DNA of 64,000 bases. Origin: Pseudomonadota bacterium. GTDB taxonomy: Bacteria; Pseudomonadota; Gammaproteobacteria; Steroidobacterales; Steroidobacteraceae. Both the position numbers and the translations under genes were made by a program. The stretch covers positions 62,001 to 126,000 of the forward strand of contig JAEWLQ010000059.1 of NCBI GenBank assembly GCA_023457495.1. The letters run 5' to 3'. Shown piece after piece: positions 44,070 to 52,376 of the stretch. Positions within the stretch are counted from its first letter, which is position 1. Every line of letters begins with the position of its first letter. The notes beneath the pieces are model-generated. The model saw nothing but the letters and a program-made list of their open reading frames with translations. It ran no database searches and was not told where the DNA came from.

Positions 44070-45031
44070 CGCCCGCCCTCGCGCGCATCCTGGCCGAGTG
44101 CGCCCAACAACTCCGCGAGATCGTCAGGAATCGGCGCCGTGTATTCCACGCGCTTCCCGGACTTCGGATGCGTGAGCTCGAGCCGCTCCGCATGCAGCGC
44201 CTGTCGCTTGAACTTGTCCAGCGCCGCGATGAGCGCGGCGCTCGCACCGGCGGGCAACCGCTTCCGGCCGCCGTATACCGGATCGCCGACGATGGGATAT
44301 CCCACGTGCGCGAGATGCACGCGAATCTGATGCGTGCGGCCGGTCTCCAGGTGGACGCGTGCCAGCGTGTGCGCCCGGAACCGCTTCTCGATGCGGTAGT
44401 GAGTCACGGCGTGTCGTCCATCGCTGCGCACGGCCATCTTCGTGCGCTGCGTGCGATGACGCCCGATGGGCTCATCGACTGTTCCACCGCCGGTCATCAA
44501 CCCGACGCACAACGCAAGATACTCGCGCTGGATCTCGTGCGCCGCGAGCTCCGCGACCAGCGCGGTATGCGCCGCCAGCGTGCGCGCGATGACTAACAAC
44601 CCGCTCGTGTCCTTGTCGATGCGATGAACCAGCCCGGCGCGCGGCACGCGTGCGAGCTTCGGATCGTGCGCGAGCAATGCGTTCTGCAAGGTGCTCGCGC
44701 GATTGCCCGCGCCGGGGTGAACCACCAGGCCCGGAGGCTTGTTGACCACCAGAACCGTGGCGTCTTCGTGGACGATGTCGATGGGGAGCTTCTCAGCCTT
44801 GACCCCCGTTTCTTCGACAATACGTGCCTCGACCTCCGCCATCTCGCCCCCGACCACGGGGTCGCGAGGCCGAACCGTAAGGCCATTCACCCGGACCGCG
44901 CCCTCCTCGATCCAGCCCTGCAGGCGGGTACGCGAGTATTGCGGCAGCAACTGGGCCAGGGCCGCGTCGAGGCGCCGCCCTGCGAGTTCGGCGGGCAGTT
45001 CGAGGCGATGGGTCTGGAACTTGGGGGTCAA
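44066..45031 (-). CDS. rluD: 23S rRNA pseudouridine synthase RluD
   Basis: 321 residues: an S4 RNA-binding domain (~15-75) and a catalytic domain with HRIDKDTSGLL, catalytic Asp139. Also VVNKPPGLVVHPG. It makes pseudouridines in helix 69 of 23S rRNA. It is divergent from bamD, and coupled to pgeF downstream. Confidence 0.95.
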   Translation of the reverse strand: MTPKFQTHRLELPAELAGRRLDAALAQLLPQYSRTRLQGWIEEGAVRVNGLTVRPRDPVVGGEMAEVEARIVEETGVKAEKLPIDIVHEDATVLVVNKPPGLVVHPGAGNRASTLQNALLAHDPKLARVPRAGLVHRIDKDTSGLLVIARTLAAHTALVAELAAHEIQREYLALCVGLMTGGGTVDEPIGRHRTQRTKMAVRSDGRHAVTHYRIEKRFRAHTLARVHLETGRTHQIRVHLAHVGYPIVGDPVYGGRKRLPAGASAALIAALDKFKRQALHAERLELTHPKSGKRVEYTAPIPDDLAELLGALGQDAREGGR

Positions 45032-45128
45032 CGGTGTGGTCCGAGAGCTTTTCGGGCCGCTATACTCCCGCGTCCGGCCGCGATTTCAAACACATAACAC
45101 CGGCACATCGAGAAACGGCAATCCATAC

Positions 45129-45941
45129 ATGCGATCCATGCGTTCCGCCGGGCTCCTGGCAATTCTATTCATAACCTCCGGACTGACCCTCACCGGCTGC
45201 AAGACCCGCGACGGCGCCGAAGGCCCGATGACGGATCCGGCGGTCGTGTACGAGCGCGCGCACCGCTCGCTGCGTGGCGGCGACTTTCCGCAGGCCATCC
45301 GCATCTACGAAGCGCTCATGGCGCGTTATCCGTTCGCGGCCGAATCGCGCCAGTCACGCCTCGACGTGATCTACGCGTACTACCGCGCGGGCGAATCCGA
45401 ATCCGCGATCGACGCGGCGGACACGTTCATTCGCGAGAACCCGACGCATCCGCGCATCGACTACGCCTGGTACCTCAAGGGCCTGACCGACTTCGAGCGC
45501 ATGCCGAACTTCATGGAGCGCTGGTTCCGCGTGGACATGAACCAGCGTCCGCCGACCCAGGCGCGCCGCTCGTTCGCATCGTTCCTCACCGTCGTGCAGC
45601 AGTTCCCGAACAGCGACTACGCGCATGACGCGCGCCGCCGCATGGTCTACCTGCGCAATCGCCTGGCCGACTACGAGATCGCGGTGGCGCGGTACTACAT
45701 CGACCGCGGCGCCTACGTCGCCGCCGCGCAGCGCGCGAAAGTGGCGATCGAAGAATTCGACGGCGCGCCCGCCGTGCGCGATGCGCTCGAGATCATGATC
45801 TACGCCTACGAGAAGATGGAGCTGAACGAACTCGCCGCGCAGACGCGCGCGATGTATCGGAACAACTACGAAGGCGAGGCGGGAGAGCGGAGAGAGGCTG
45901 CGCCGAAGCGCAAGTGGTACAAGTTGTGGCTTGCTACTTGA
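45129..45941 (+). CDS. bamD: Outer-membrane assembly lipoprotein BamD
   Basis: 270 residues. Lipobox LTGC with lipid Cys24, then TPR repeats: VYERAHRSLRGGDFPQAIRIYEALMARYPF and YPLE-type partner helices, DYAWYLKGLTDFERMPNF, ARRSFASFLTVVQQFPNSDYAHDARRRM. It is the essential TPR subunit of the BAM complex that inserts barrel proteins. ATG 45129 gives a normal signal peptide; ATG 45138 is also possible. Followed by repeat copies C and D. Confidence 0.95.
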   Translation: MRSMRSAGLLAILFITSGLTLTGCKTRDGAEGPMTDPAVVYERAHRSLRGGDFPQAIRIYEALMARYPFAAESRQSRLDVIYAYYRAGESESAIDAADTFIRENPTHPRIDYAWYLKGLTDFERMPNFMERWFRVDMNQRPPTQARRSFASFLTVVQQFPNSDYAHDARRRMVYLRNRLADYEIAVARYYIDRGAYVAAAQRAKVAIEEFDGAPAVRDALEIMIYAYEKMELNELAAQTRAMYRNNYEGEAGERREAAPKRKWYKLWLAT

Positions 45942-45983
45942 GTTGTTCGATTCTCTTGGCTGAATAAGATGTCGGGATTAGGA

Positions 45984-46210
45984 GCGGCCGAGCGTCGCGC
46001 ATGTGATGAGCGTCGCTCCCGCGGCGCACTCCAGTTGTTGATTGCGCCAGATTTTTAGTCCGCCGGCCGTGGGGGCGGGTTATCTGTCTCTGCCATTTCC
46101 CGAAGGCGCCTAGCGCAGTCTGGGGGAGTCGTTTGCCGGCTCTGTGCCTTGCGCGAACGCCGGATGCGCCGCGTCCGCTCGTGCTCATCACATGCACGCC
46201 ACTCGGCCGC
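45984..46210 (+). repeat. ~195-bp-core structured repeat, copy C (downstream of bamD)
   Basis: Core 46000-46194 (195 bp), bounded by CATGTGATGAGC and its exact complement GCTCATCACATG; outer arms GCGGCCGAG (45984) and CTCGGCCGC (46202) are also complementary. The end sequence differs from copies A, B and D at several positions but pairs perfectly within the copy. The interior is closely similar to the others, including GGCGCA...TGCGCC near the 5' side and GAGTCG-TTTGC-CGGCTC with a T-G pair. Confidence 0.85.
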
Positions 46211-46446
46211 CCAAGTACCACCCTCTTCCTGTTCGTCGAGGGTCGTCCAGTCGCTGAAGGCCTTTTGAGAAAGGATCTCTTCGTTCGGACTCCGCGCAAG
46301 CGGAGCTGGATCGCACGAAGACGCAAGAGAAGCGCTCTTCTCCCGAACTCCGCGAAGCGGAGCCCGACTCGCACGAAGACCCAGAATGAAACGCTCTTCT
46401 CCAAAACTCCGCGCAGCGGAGTTCGCTTCGCGCGGGGATCATCGGC
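46211..46446. other. Spacer between repeat copies C and D
   Basis: 236 bp with no supportable gene. It holds the hairpin-bearing tandem repeat listed separately and shows no similarity to the A-B spacer. Confidence 0.5.
46289..46440. repeat. Tandem ~58-bp repeats, each headed by a CTCCGC hairpin
   Basis: Three units start at 46289, 46347 and 46406 (58- and 59-bp periods). Each opens with a short hairpin, CTCCGC-(3-4 nt)-GCGGAG, and continues TCGCACGAAGACxCA...CGCTCTTCTCC. The third unit is cut short, and a partial unit precedes the first. Loop sequences differ (GCAA, GAA, GCA) while stems are constant. Confidence 0.85.
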
Positions 46447-46705
46447 GCTAGGGCGCGGTGAACGGCATGGCCAGCGCACACGCGATGGGGCTGAGCGTAC
46501 GCGGCGCATCCTGCGTTCGCGCAAGGCACGGAGCCGGCAAGAGGCTCCCTCAGACTGCGCTAGGCGCCTTCGGGGAATGGCACAGACAGATAACTCGCCC
46601 CCACGGCCGGCGGACTGAAAATCTGGCGCAATCAACAACTGGAGTGCGCCGCGGGAGCGAAACCCATCGCGTGGGTGATGGCCCCGCCGTTCACCGCGCG
46701 TTAGC
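46447..46705 (-). repeat. ~195-bp-core structured repeat, copy D (downstream of nadE)
   Basis: Core 46479-46673 (195 bp), inverted relative to C, with ends CACGCGATGGGG and CCCATCGCGTG (one end base unpaired). Outer arms GCGCGGTGAACGGC (46453) and GCCGTTCACCGCGC (46686) are perfectly complementary over 14 bp, and GCTA/TAGC lie just outside. The outer edge reaches the nadE stop codon. Orientation relative to nadE equals that of C to bamD. Confidence 0.85.
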
Positions 46706-48366
46706 TACCTTCGATACCCCGAAGTAATCGGATACCGCCAATCACGCCCGAATGCGCGGCGGCTCACCCGAACACCCGGCGGCGCCTGGCGCCGCTTGTA
46801 TTCGTTGCGCTTCACGAGATCCAGCACGCGCACGACCGTTGGCCGATCGAATCCGCGCGCGCAGATCTCGTCGACGGACAGGTCGTCCTCGATGAACGCT
46901 TCGAGAATGGGATCGAGGATTTCGTACGGCGGCAGGGAGTCGCTGTCTTTCTGGTCGGGGCGCAGCTCGGCGGAGGGCGGACGCTCGATCACGCGCCGAG
47001 GGATGACGGGCCCTTCTCCCTTGACGATGGCGCCGTCGGCCACTGAGTTGCGGTATTCGGCGAGCCGATACACGAGTAGTTTGCTGCAGTCCTTGATCGG
47101 CGCGAAGCCGCCGGCCATGTCGCCGTACAACGTGGCGTAGCCCACCGCCATTTCGCTCTTGTTGCCGGTGGTCAGCAGCATCTTGCCGGTCTTGTTGGAG
47201 ATGCCCATGAGCAGCACCATGCGGCAACGCGACTGGATGTTCTCTTCGGTCGTGTCGGGTTTGCGGCCGGCGAACTCGTCGCGCAGCGTCGTCTCGGCGG
47301 CCTTCATCATCTCGCCGATCGGCAGTACGCTGTACTTCACGCCGAGCCGTTCGGCCTGCTCACGCGCGTCGTCGAGGCTCATCTGCGAGGTGTAGGGTGA
47401 CGGCATCATGACCGCGTGCACGCGGTCCCTGCCCAACGCGTCGACCGCGATCGCGAGCGTGAGCGCGGAATCGATGCCGCCCGACAGGCCCATCACGACG
47501 CCCGGGAATCCGTGTTTGCCGACGTAGTCGCGCACGCCGAGCACCAGCGCGCGGTACACACTCTCCGCGTCGGCGAGTTCGGGCGAGATCGCGGCCGGCA
47601 CGGGCCGCACGACGCCGTCCACGCGCTCGAACTCGATGGTGTACAGCCCTTCCTCGAACGGCGGCGCGCGCATGACGACGACGCCCTTGCCGTCCATCAC
47701 GAACGAGTTGCCGTCGAACACCAGCTCATCCTGGCCGCCGAGCATGTTGACGTAGACGACCGGCAGACCAAGGTCCCGCACGCAGCGGCGCACGATGTCC
47801 TCGCGATTGCGCTGCTTGTGCAGCTCGAACGGCGAGGCGTTGAGCACGATGAACATCTCGGCGCCAGCCGAACGCGCAAGCTGCGCGGGCTCCGGCTCCC
47901 AGATGTCTTCGCAGACCAGCAGGCCGATGCGAATGCCGCGGAAGTCCACGACGGTGGGCTGTGCGCCGGTCTTGAAGTAACGCTTCTCGTCGAAGACCTT
48001 GTAGTTGGGCAGGCAGTTCTTGCGGTGCGTGGCGCGTAGCGAACCCTTCTCGAACAGCGCCGCGGAATTGAAGATCTGGTCGCCCGCGTATTCCGGAAAG
48101 CCGAGCACGACGCCGCAGCTCGCGCGCGCGCCACTCACGGTCTTGAGCCCGGCCTCGATCGCCACGCGGAAGCCGCGGTGAAGCAGCAGGTCCTCGGGTG
48201 GATAGCCCGACAGCGTGAGCTCGGGCAACACGAGCAGGTCCGCGTCGAGTTCGCCGCAGGCGCGCTCGGCCGCCGCGACGATCTTCTGCGCGTTGCCCGC
48301 GACATCGCCCACGAGCATGTTCAACTGCCCGAGGGCGATCCGCAGCCGGTTGTGGGTCGCGTTCAC
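46705..48366 (-). CDS. nadE: Glutamine-dependent NAD+ synthetase
   Basis: 553 residues: an N-terminal nitrilase-like glutaminase domain with the triad Glu49, Lys116 and Cys152 (LLVCEDIW), and a C-terminal synthetase domain with the PP-loop SGGIDS at 295-300. It amidates nicotinate adenine dinucleotide using glutamine. Convergent with bamD. Lies downstream of sucD on the same strand with a 22-bp gap. Confidence 0.96.
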   Translation of the reverse strand: MNATHNRLRIALGQLNMLVGDVAGNAQKIVAAAERACGELDADLLVLPELTLSGYPPEDLLLHRGFRVAIEAGLKTVSGARASCGVVLGFPEYAGDQIFNSAALFEKGSLRATHRKNCLPNYKVFDEKRYFKTGAQPTVVDFRGIRIGLLVCEDIWEPEPAQLARSAGAEMFIVLNASPFELHKQRNREDIVRRCVRDLGLPVVYVNMLGGQDELVFDGNSFVMDGKGVVVMRAPPFEEGLYTIEFERVDGVVRPVPAAISPELADAESVYRALVLGVRDYVGKHGFPGVVMGLSGGIDSALTLAIAVDALGRDRVHAVMMPSPYTSQMSLDDAREQAERLGVKYSVLPIGEMMKAAETTLRDEFAGRKPDTTEENIQSRCRMVLLMGISNKTGKMLLTTGNKSEMAVGYATLYGDMAGGFAPIKDCSKLLVYRLAEYRNSVADGAIVKGEGPVIPRRVIERPPSAELRPDQKDSDSLPPYEILDPILEAFIEDDLSVDEICARGFDRPTVVRVLDLVKRNEYKRRQAPPGVRVSRRAFGRDWRYPITSGYRR

Positions 48367-48388
48367 CTGCGTGATGCGTCGCGCCGGA

Positions 48389-49459
48389 TTACTTCGCGCG
48401 CCGCGCCTTCACCGGCTTCTTCTTCGCGGGCTTTTTCGCGGACTTCTTCACAAACTTTTTCGAGGCCTTCTTCGCAGGCGCCGCTTTCTTCTTCGCGGCA
48501 GCCTTGCTCTTCGCGCCCTTCTTCGCGGAACGCTGCTCGATGATCAACACGGTCGGGCCGGCCGGCTTTTTGACCGGCTTCGCACGCCGCTTGGCGAGCA
48601 TATCGGCCATCGCCGAGCCGAGATCCGCGGGCGAGCGCACGGTGCGCGCCCCCGCCTTCTCGAGCGCGCGGTACTTGTCCGCCGCCGTGCCCTTGCCGCC
48701 CGCGATCACCGCGCCGGCATGGCCCATGCGCTTGCCCGGAGGCGCCGTGACGCCGGCGATGTACGCGACCACCGGCTTGGTGACGTACTTGCGGATGAAT
48801 TCCGCCGCGGCTTCTTCGTCCGTGCCGCCGATCTCGCCGACCATGATGATGCCTTCGGTCTGCGGATCCCGTTCGAACAGCTCCAGCACGTCGATGAAGT
48901 TCATGCCCCGCACCGGATCGCCGCCGATGCCGACGCAGGTGCTCTGGCCGAGCCCCTTGTTGGTCGTCTGGAACACGGCCTCATACGTCAGCGTGCCCGA
49001 GCGCGACACGATGCCGACGCGGCCCTTCTTGTGAATGAAGCCCGGCATGATGCCGATCTTGCATTCCCCCGGCGTGATGATGCCCGGGCAGTTGGGCCCG
49101 ATGAGTCGCGTGCCGGAGCCCGCGAGCGAGGCCTTCACGCGCACCATGTCGTTGATCGGGATGCCTTCGGTAATGCAGACCACGAGCTCGATGCCGGCAT
49201 CCGCCGCCTCGAGGATCGCGTCCGCCGCGAACGGCGCGGGCACGTAGATGACGCTCGCGGTGGCGCCGGTGTCTTTCACCGCATCGGCGACGGTGTCGAA
49301 CACCGGCAGGTTGAGATGTTTCTCACCGCCGCGGCCGGGCGTGACGCCGCCGACCATCTTCGTGCCGTACTTGATGCTCTGTTCGCTGTGGAACGTGCCC
49401 TGCTGGCCGGTGAAGCCCTGGCAGATCACGCGCGTGTTCTTGTTTACGAGAATGCTCAT
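48389..49459 (-). CDS. sucD: Succinyl-CoA synthetase alpha subunit with Lys/Ala-rich C-terminal tail
   Basis: 356 residues, against about 290 for typical SucD. Residues 1-290 are a normal alpha subunit: CoA-binding QGFTGQQGTFH, CVGIGGDPVRG, and the phosphohistidine H247 in RMGHAGAVIAGG. Residues ~291-356 form a basic low-complexity tail (KKAAPAKKASKKF and similar, over 25 lysines), like histone H1 or AlgP tails. It acts with SucC in the TCA cycle. The tail has no known role here. Confidence 0.95.
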   Translation of the reverse strand: MSILVNKNTRVICQGFTGQQGTFHSEQSIKYGTKMVGGVTPGRGGEKHLNLPVFDTVADAVKDTGATASVIYVPAPFAADAILEAADAGIELVVCITEGIPINDMVRVKASLAGSGTRLIGPNCPGIITPGECKIGIMPGFIHKKGRVGIVSRSGTLTYEAVFQTTNKGLGQSTCVGIGGDPVRGMNFIDVLELFERDPQTEGIIMVGEIGGTDEEAAAEFIRKYVTKPVVAYIAGVTAPPGKRMGHAGAVIAGGKGTAADKYRALEKAGARTVRSPADLGSAMADMLAKRRAKPVKKPAGPTVLIIEQRSAKKGAKSKAAAKKKAAPAKKASKKFVKKSAKKPAKKKPVKARRAK

Positions 49460-49463
49460 TTAA

Positions 49464-50633
49464 TTAACGTCCGTTGGCGGCGAGTGCGACGGCCTTCTTC
49501 GCCGCATCGGTGAGATCGGTGGCGGGCGTGATCGCGAGCGCGCTGTGCGTCAGCATCTCGCGCGCCTGGTCGGCGTTGGTGCCCTCGAGGCGCACCACGA
49601 CCGGCACCGCGACGCCCACCTGCTTCACGGCGATCATCACGCCCTCGGCGATCAGGTCGCAGCGCACGATGCCGCCGAAGATGTTCACGAGGATGGCGCG
49701 GACCTTCCGGTTGGAAAGGATCAGCTTGAACGCCTCGGTCACACGCTCGGCCGTGGCGCCGCCGCCGACGTCGAGGAAGTTCGCGGGATTGCCGCCGTGC
49801 AGCTTGATCAGGTCCATCGTCGCCATCGCAAGCCCAGCGCCGTTCACCATGCAGGCGATGTCGCCGTCGAGCGAGACGTAGTTGAGATCGTGCTCGGACG
49901 CGGCGCGCTCGATCGGATCTTCCTGCGAAGGATCGCGCATCTCGCCGAGCTTCTTCTGGCGGAACATGGCGTTCGCATCGATGTTGATCTTCGCGTCGAG
50001 CGCGACGAGGTCGCCGGACTTCGTGACGATCAGCGGATTGACTTCGAGCAGCGCCGCATCGCGCTCGAGATAGATGCGGTACAGCGCCATCAGGATCTTC
50101 TGGAACTGCCCGACCTGCGGGCCCTTGAAGCCCAGACCGAAGGCGAGCTTGCGGCACTGATAACCCTGCAGACCGGCCGCGGGATCGATGTCCACGCGCA
50201 GGATCTTCTCCGGCTCGTGCTCGGCGACTTCCTCGATGTCCATGCCGCCCGCGGACGAGGCGATGACCGCCACGCGTCCGCGCTCGCGGTTGAGCGTCAG
50301 CGAAAGATAGATCTCGCGCTCGATGTCCGAACCCGACTCCACGTACACCGTCTCGATGGGCAGGCCTTCCGGACCGGTCTGCTTGGTGACGAGGCGCTGG
50401 CCGAGCATGTCGGCCGTCGCGCTGCGCACCGTATCGAGGTCGCGCGCGAGCTTCACGCCGCCGGCCTTGCCGCGACCACCCGCGTGCACCTGGGCCTTGA
50501 CCACCCAGAGGCTGCCGCCTAACGACTGGGCGGCGGCCACCGCCTCCTCGGCGCTTTTGGCTGGCTTGCCCTGAGGAACCGGAATTCCGAACTCGCGGAA
50601 GACTTCTTTCGACTGGTATTCGTGGAGATTCAT
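49464..50633 (-). CDS. sucC: Succinyl-CoA synthetase beta subunit
   Basis: 389 residues with the ATP-grasp start MNLHEYQSKEVFREFGIPVPQG, WVVKAQVHAGGRGKAGGVKL, and the C-terminal VNIFGGIVRCDLIAEG and VPVVVRLEGTNADQAREML. It couples succinyl-CoA cleavage to NTP formation. The stop is 4 bp before the sucD start, so the pair is a tight operon. Divergent from pilS. Confidence 0.97.
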   Translation of the reverse strand: MNLHEYQSKEVFREFGIPVPQGKPAKSAEEAVAAAQSLGGSLWVVKAQVHAGGRGKAGGVKLARDLDTVRSATADMLGQRLVTKQTGPEGLPIETVYVESGSDIEREIYLSLTLNRERGRVAVIASSAGGMDIEEVAEHEPEKILRVDIDPAAGLQGYQCRKLAFGLGFKGPQVGQFQKILMALYRIYLERDAALLEVNPLIVTKSGDLVALDAKINIDANAMFRQKKLGEMRDPSQEDPIERAASEHDLNYVSLDGDIACMVNGAGLAMATMDLIKLHGGNPANFLDVGGGATAERVTEAFKLILSNRKVRAILVNIFGGIVRCDLIAEGVMIAVKQVGVAVPVVVRLEGTNADQAREMLTHSALAITPATDLTDAAKKAVALAANGR

Positions 50634-50741
50634 CAGACCCCTGGTGATCGTGCGTTCGCTGCCTGAAAAGAGGGGCGGTATTCTGCCAGTTCCGCGGCTT
50701 TACGTGCGCATTCGGCCGCGCTGCTGCTACAGTCACGCCCG

Positions 50742-52364
50742 ATGTCGCTCGTCGCCACCGCGCCCTACGCCCCGACCGATCTCGCCTGGCGCGTCATAGG
50801 GCTGGTCAACCTGTATCGACTGCTGATTCCGCCGGCGCTGTACCTGGTTTACTGGTATCTCGGCTCGTCGACGCCGATCGGATCGGCATTTCCAAAGCTT
50901 TTCCTCTGGGGCTGCGTGGTGTACTTCGCGGCCGGCATCGCGATCATCGCCGGCGGCCGGCGCCTGCTGCCCAATCTGCGTGCAACGACATTCGTCCATG
51001 CGATGGTCGATGCGGTTGCGATCAGCCTCATCCTTTTGTCCAGCGGCGGCGTCGCGAGTGGTCTTGGCATCCTGTTCGTGGTGCCCGTGGGCGCCATGGC
51101 GCTTCTGGCGGACAGCCGTGACGCTTTCCTGCTCGCGGCTGTCGCTACGGTCGCACTCTTCGCGCAACAGATTTCGGGACATTACTTCGACACGGCCTCG
51201 CCCGAGGCTTATCCCTCCACGGGCATCATCGGCGGCATCGTCTTCCTGGTCGCGCTGCTCGCCTGGCCCCTGGCCACACGCCTGCGCGATACCGAGGCAA
51301 CCGTGCGCCGGCAGCAGGTGGACCTCGCCAATCTCGCGCAGCTATCCCAATACATCGTGCAACACCTGCGCGAGAGCATCGTGGTCGTCGATCACGAGAA
51401 CCGGATCCGGCTCATCAACGAATCCGCCGCGCAGCTGCTCGGAGACAGCCGCGCGTATCCGGGCGCGCTGCTGGGCGAGGCGTCCCCCCAGCTTCTCTAT
51501 CTACTCGAGACCTGGCGCAAGCGCACCCTGTCCCCCGGCGCGCCCGCCCAGACCTTCATCTCCGACGATGGCGGCCACGTGATCCAGCCTCATTTCGCAT
51601 CGCTCGGCGGCAGCGAACCGGCGCCGGTCATCGTGTTCCTCGAGGATACGGAGTTGCTGGCGGCGAAGATCCAGCAATCGAAGCTCGCCGGCCTGGGCCG
51701 CCTCTCCGCCAGCATCGCGCACGAGATCCGCAATCCGGTGGGCGCCATGAGCCATGCCGCGCAACTGCTCGGCGAATCGACATCGCTGTCGGCCGAGGAC
51801 AAGCGCCTCACGGAGATCGTGCGCACCAACGGCGATCGCGTGCGGCAGATCATCGAGAACGTCATGTCGATGGCGCGGCGCGAGAATTCGCGCCCCGAAC
51901 GGATCATCCTCGGCACCTGGCTGGCCGGATTCCGCGACGAGTTCTGCGCCACCATGCAGGTCGAGCCCGACCGGCTCGCGATCTCTTCCCTGCTCGGAGA
52001 CGTGGAAATCCAGGTCGACCCCTCGCAACTGCGCCAGATCGTCTGGAACCTCTGCGAGAACGCGATCAAATACGGCATGAGCAAGGAAGGTGGAGACAGC
52101 ATCGAGCTGCGAGTCGGCCGGCTGGCCTCGACCGCCCGGCCCTTCCTCGAAGTCGCGGATCGCGGTCCCGGCATCGCGGCGCAACACCGCGAGCTCATCT
52201 TCGAACCCTTCTTCACCGGCAACGAACGCGGCACGGGGCTGGGCCTGTTCCTGGCGCGTGAGCTGGCGCAGACCAATGGCGCGACGCTGCTGTACGAACC
52301 GCGCACCAGCGGCGGCAGCCTGTTCCGCATCGTGTTCCGCGATCCCGAACGCTGGGTGGCTTGA
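50742..52364 (+). CDS. pilS: Sensor histidine kinase PilS
   Basis: 540 residues: six N-terminal membrane helices (to ~180), a PAS-like segment (ESIVVVDHENRIRLINESAAQLLG), and a HisKA domain with the phosphorylated His327 in ASIAHEIRNPVGAMSH. The ATPase follows with NLCENAIKYG and GTGLGLFLARELAQTNGA. It phosphorylates PilR; in Pseudomonas the pair adjusts pilin expression to pilin levels in the membrane. Followed 12 bp later by pilR. Confidence 0.94.
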   Translation: MSLVATAPYAPTDLAWRVIGLVNLYRLLIPPALYLVYWYLGSSTPIGSAFPKLFLWGCVVYFAAGIAIIAGGRRLLPNLRATTFVHAMVDAVAISLILLSSGGVASGLGILFVVPVGAMALLADSRDAFLLAAVATVALFAQQISGHYFDTASPEAYPSTGIIGGIVFLVALLAWPLATRLRDTEATVRRQQVDLANLAQLSQYIVQHLRESIVVVDHENRIRLINESAAQLLGDSRAYPGALLGEASPQLLYLLETWRKRTLSPGAPAQTFISDDGGHVIQPHFASLGGSEPAPVIVFLEDTELLAAKIQQSKLAGLGRLSASIAHEIRNPVGAMSHAAQLLGESTSLSAEDKRLTEIVRTNGDRVRQIIENVMSMARRENSRPERIILGTWLAGFRDEFCATMQVEPDRLAISSLLGDVEIQVDPSQLRQIVWNLCENAIKYGMSKEGGDSIELRVGRLASTARPFLEVADRGPGIAAQHRELIFEPFFTGNERGTGLGLFLARELAQTNGATLLYEPRTSGGSLFRIVFRDPERWVA

Positions 52365-52376
52365 GCAGCGATCGTC

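Noticed and set aside
46458..46727. 89-codon frame across repeat copy D and similar frames in copies A, B and C taken as genes.
   Set aside because: No ribosome site or domain; variation between copies is better explained by a structured element. Kept only as a low-interest finding.
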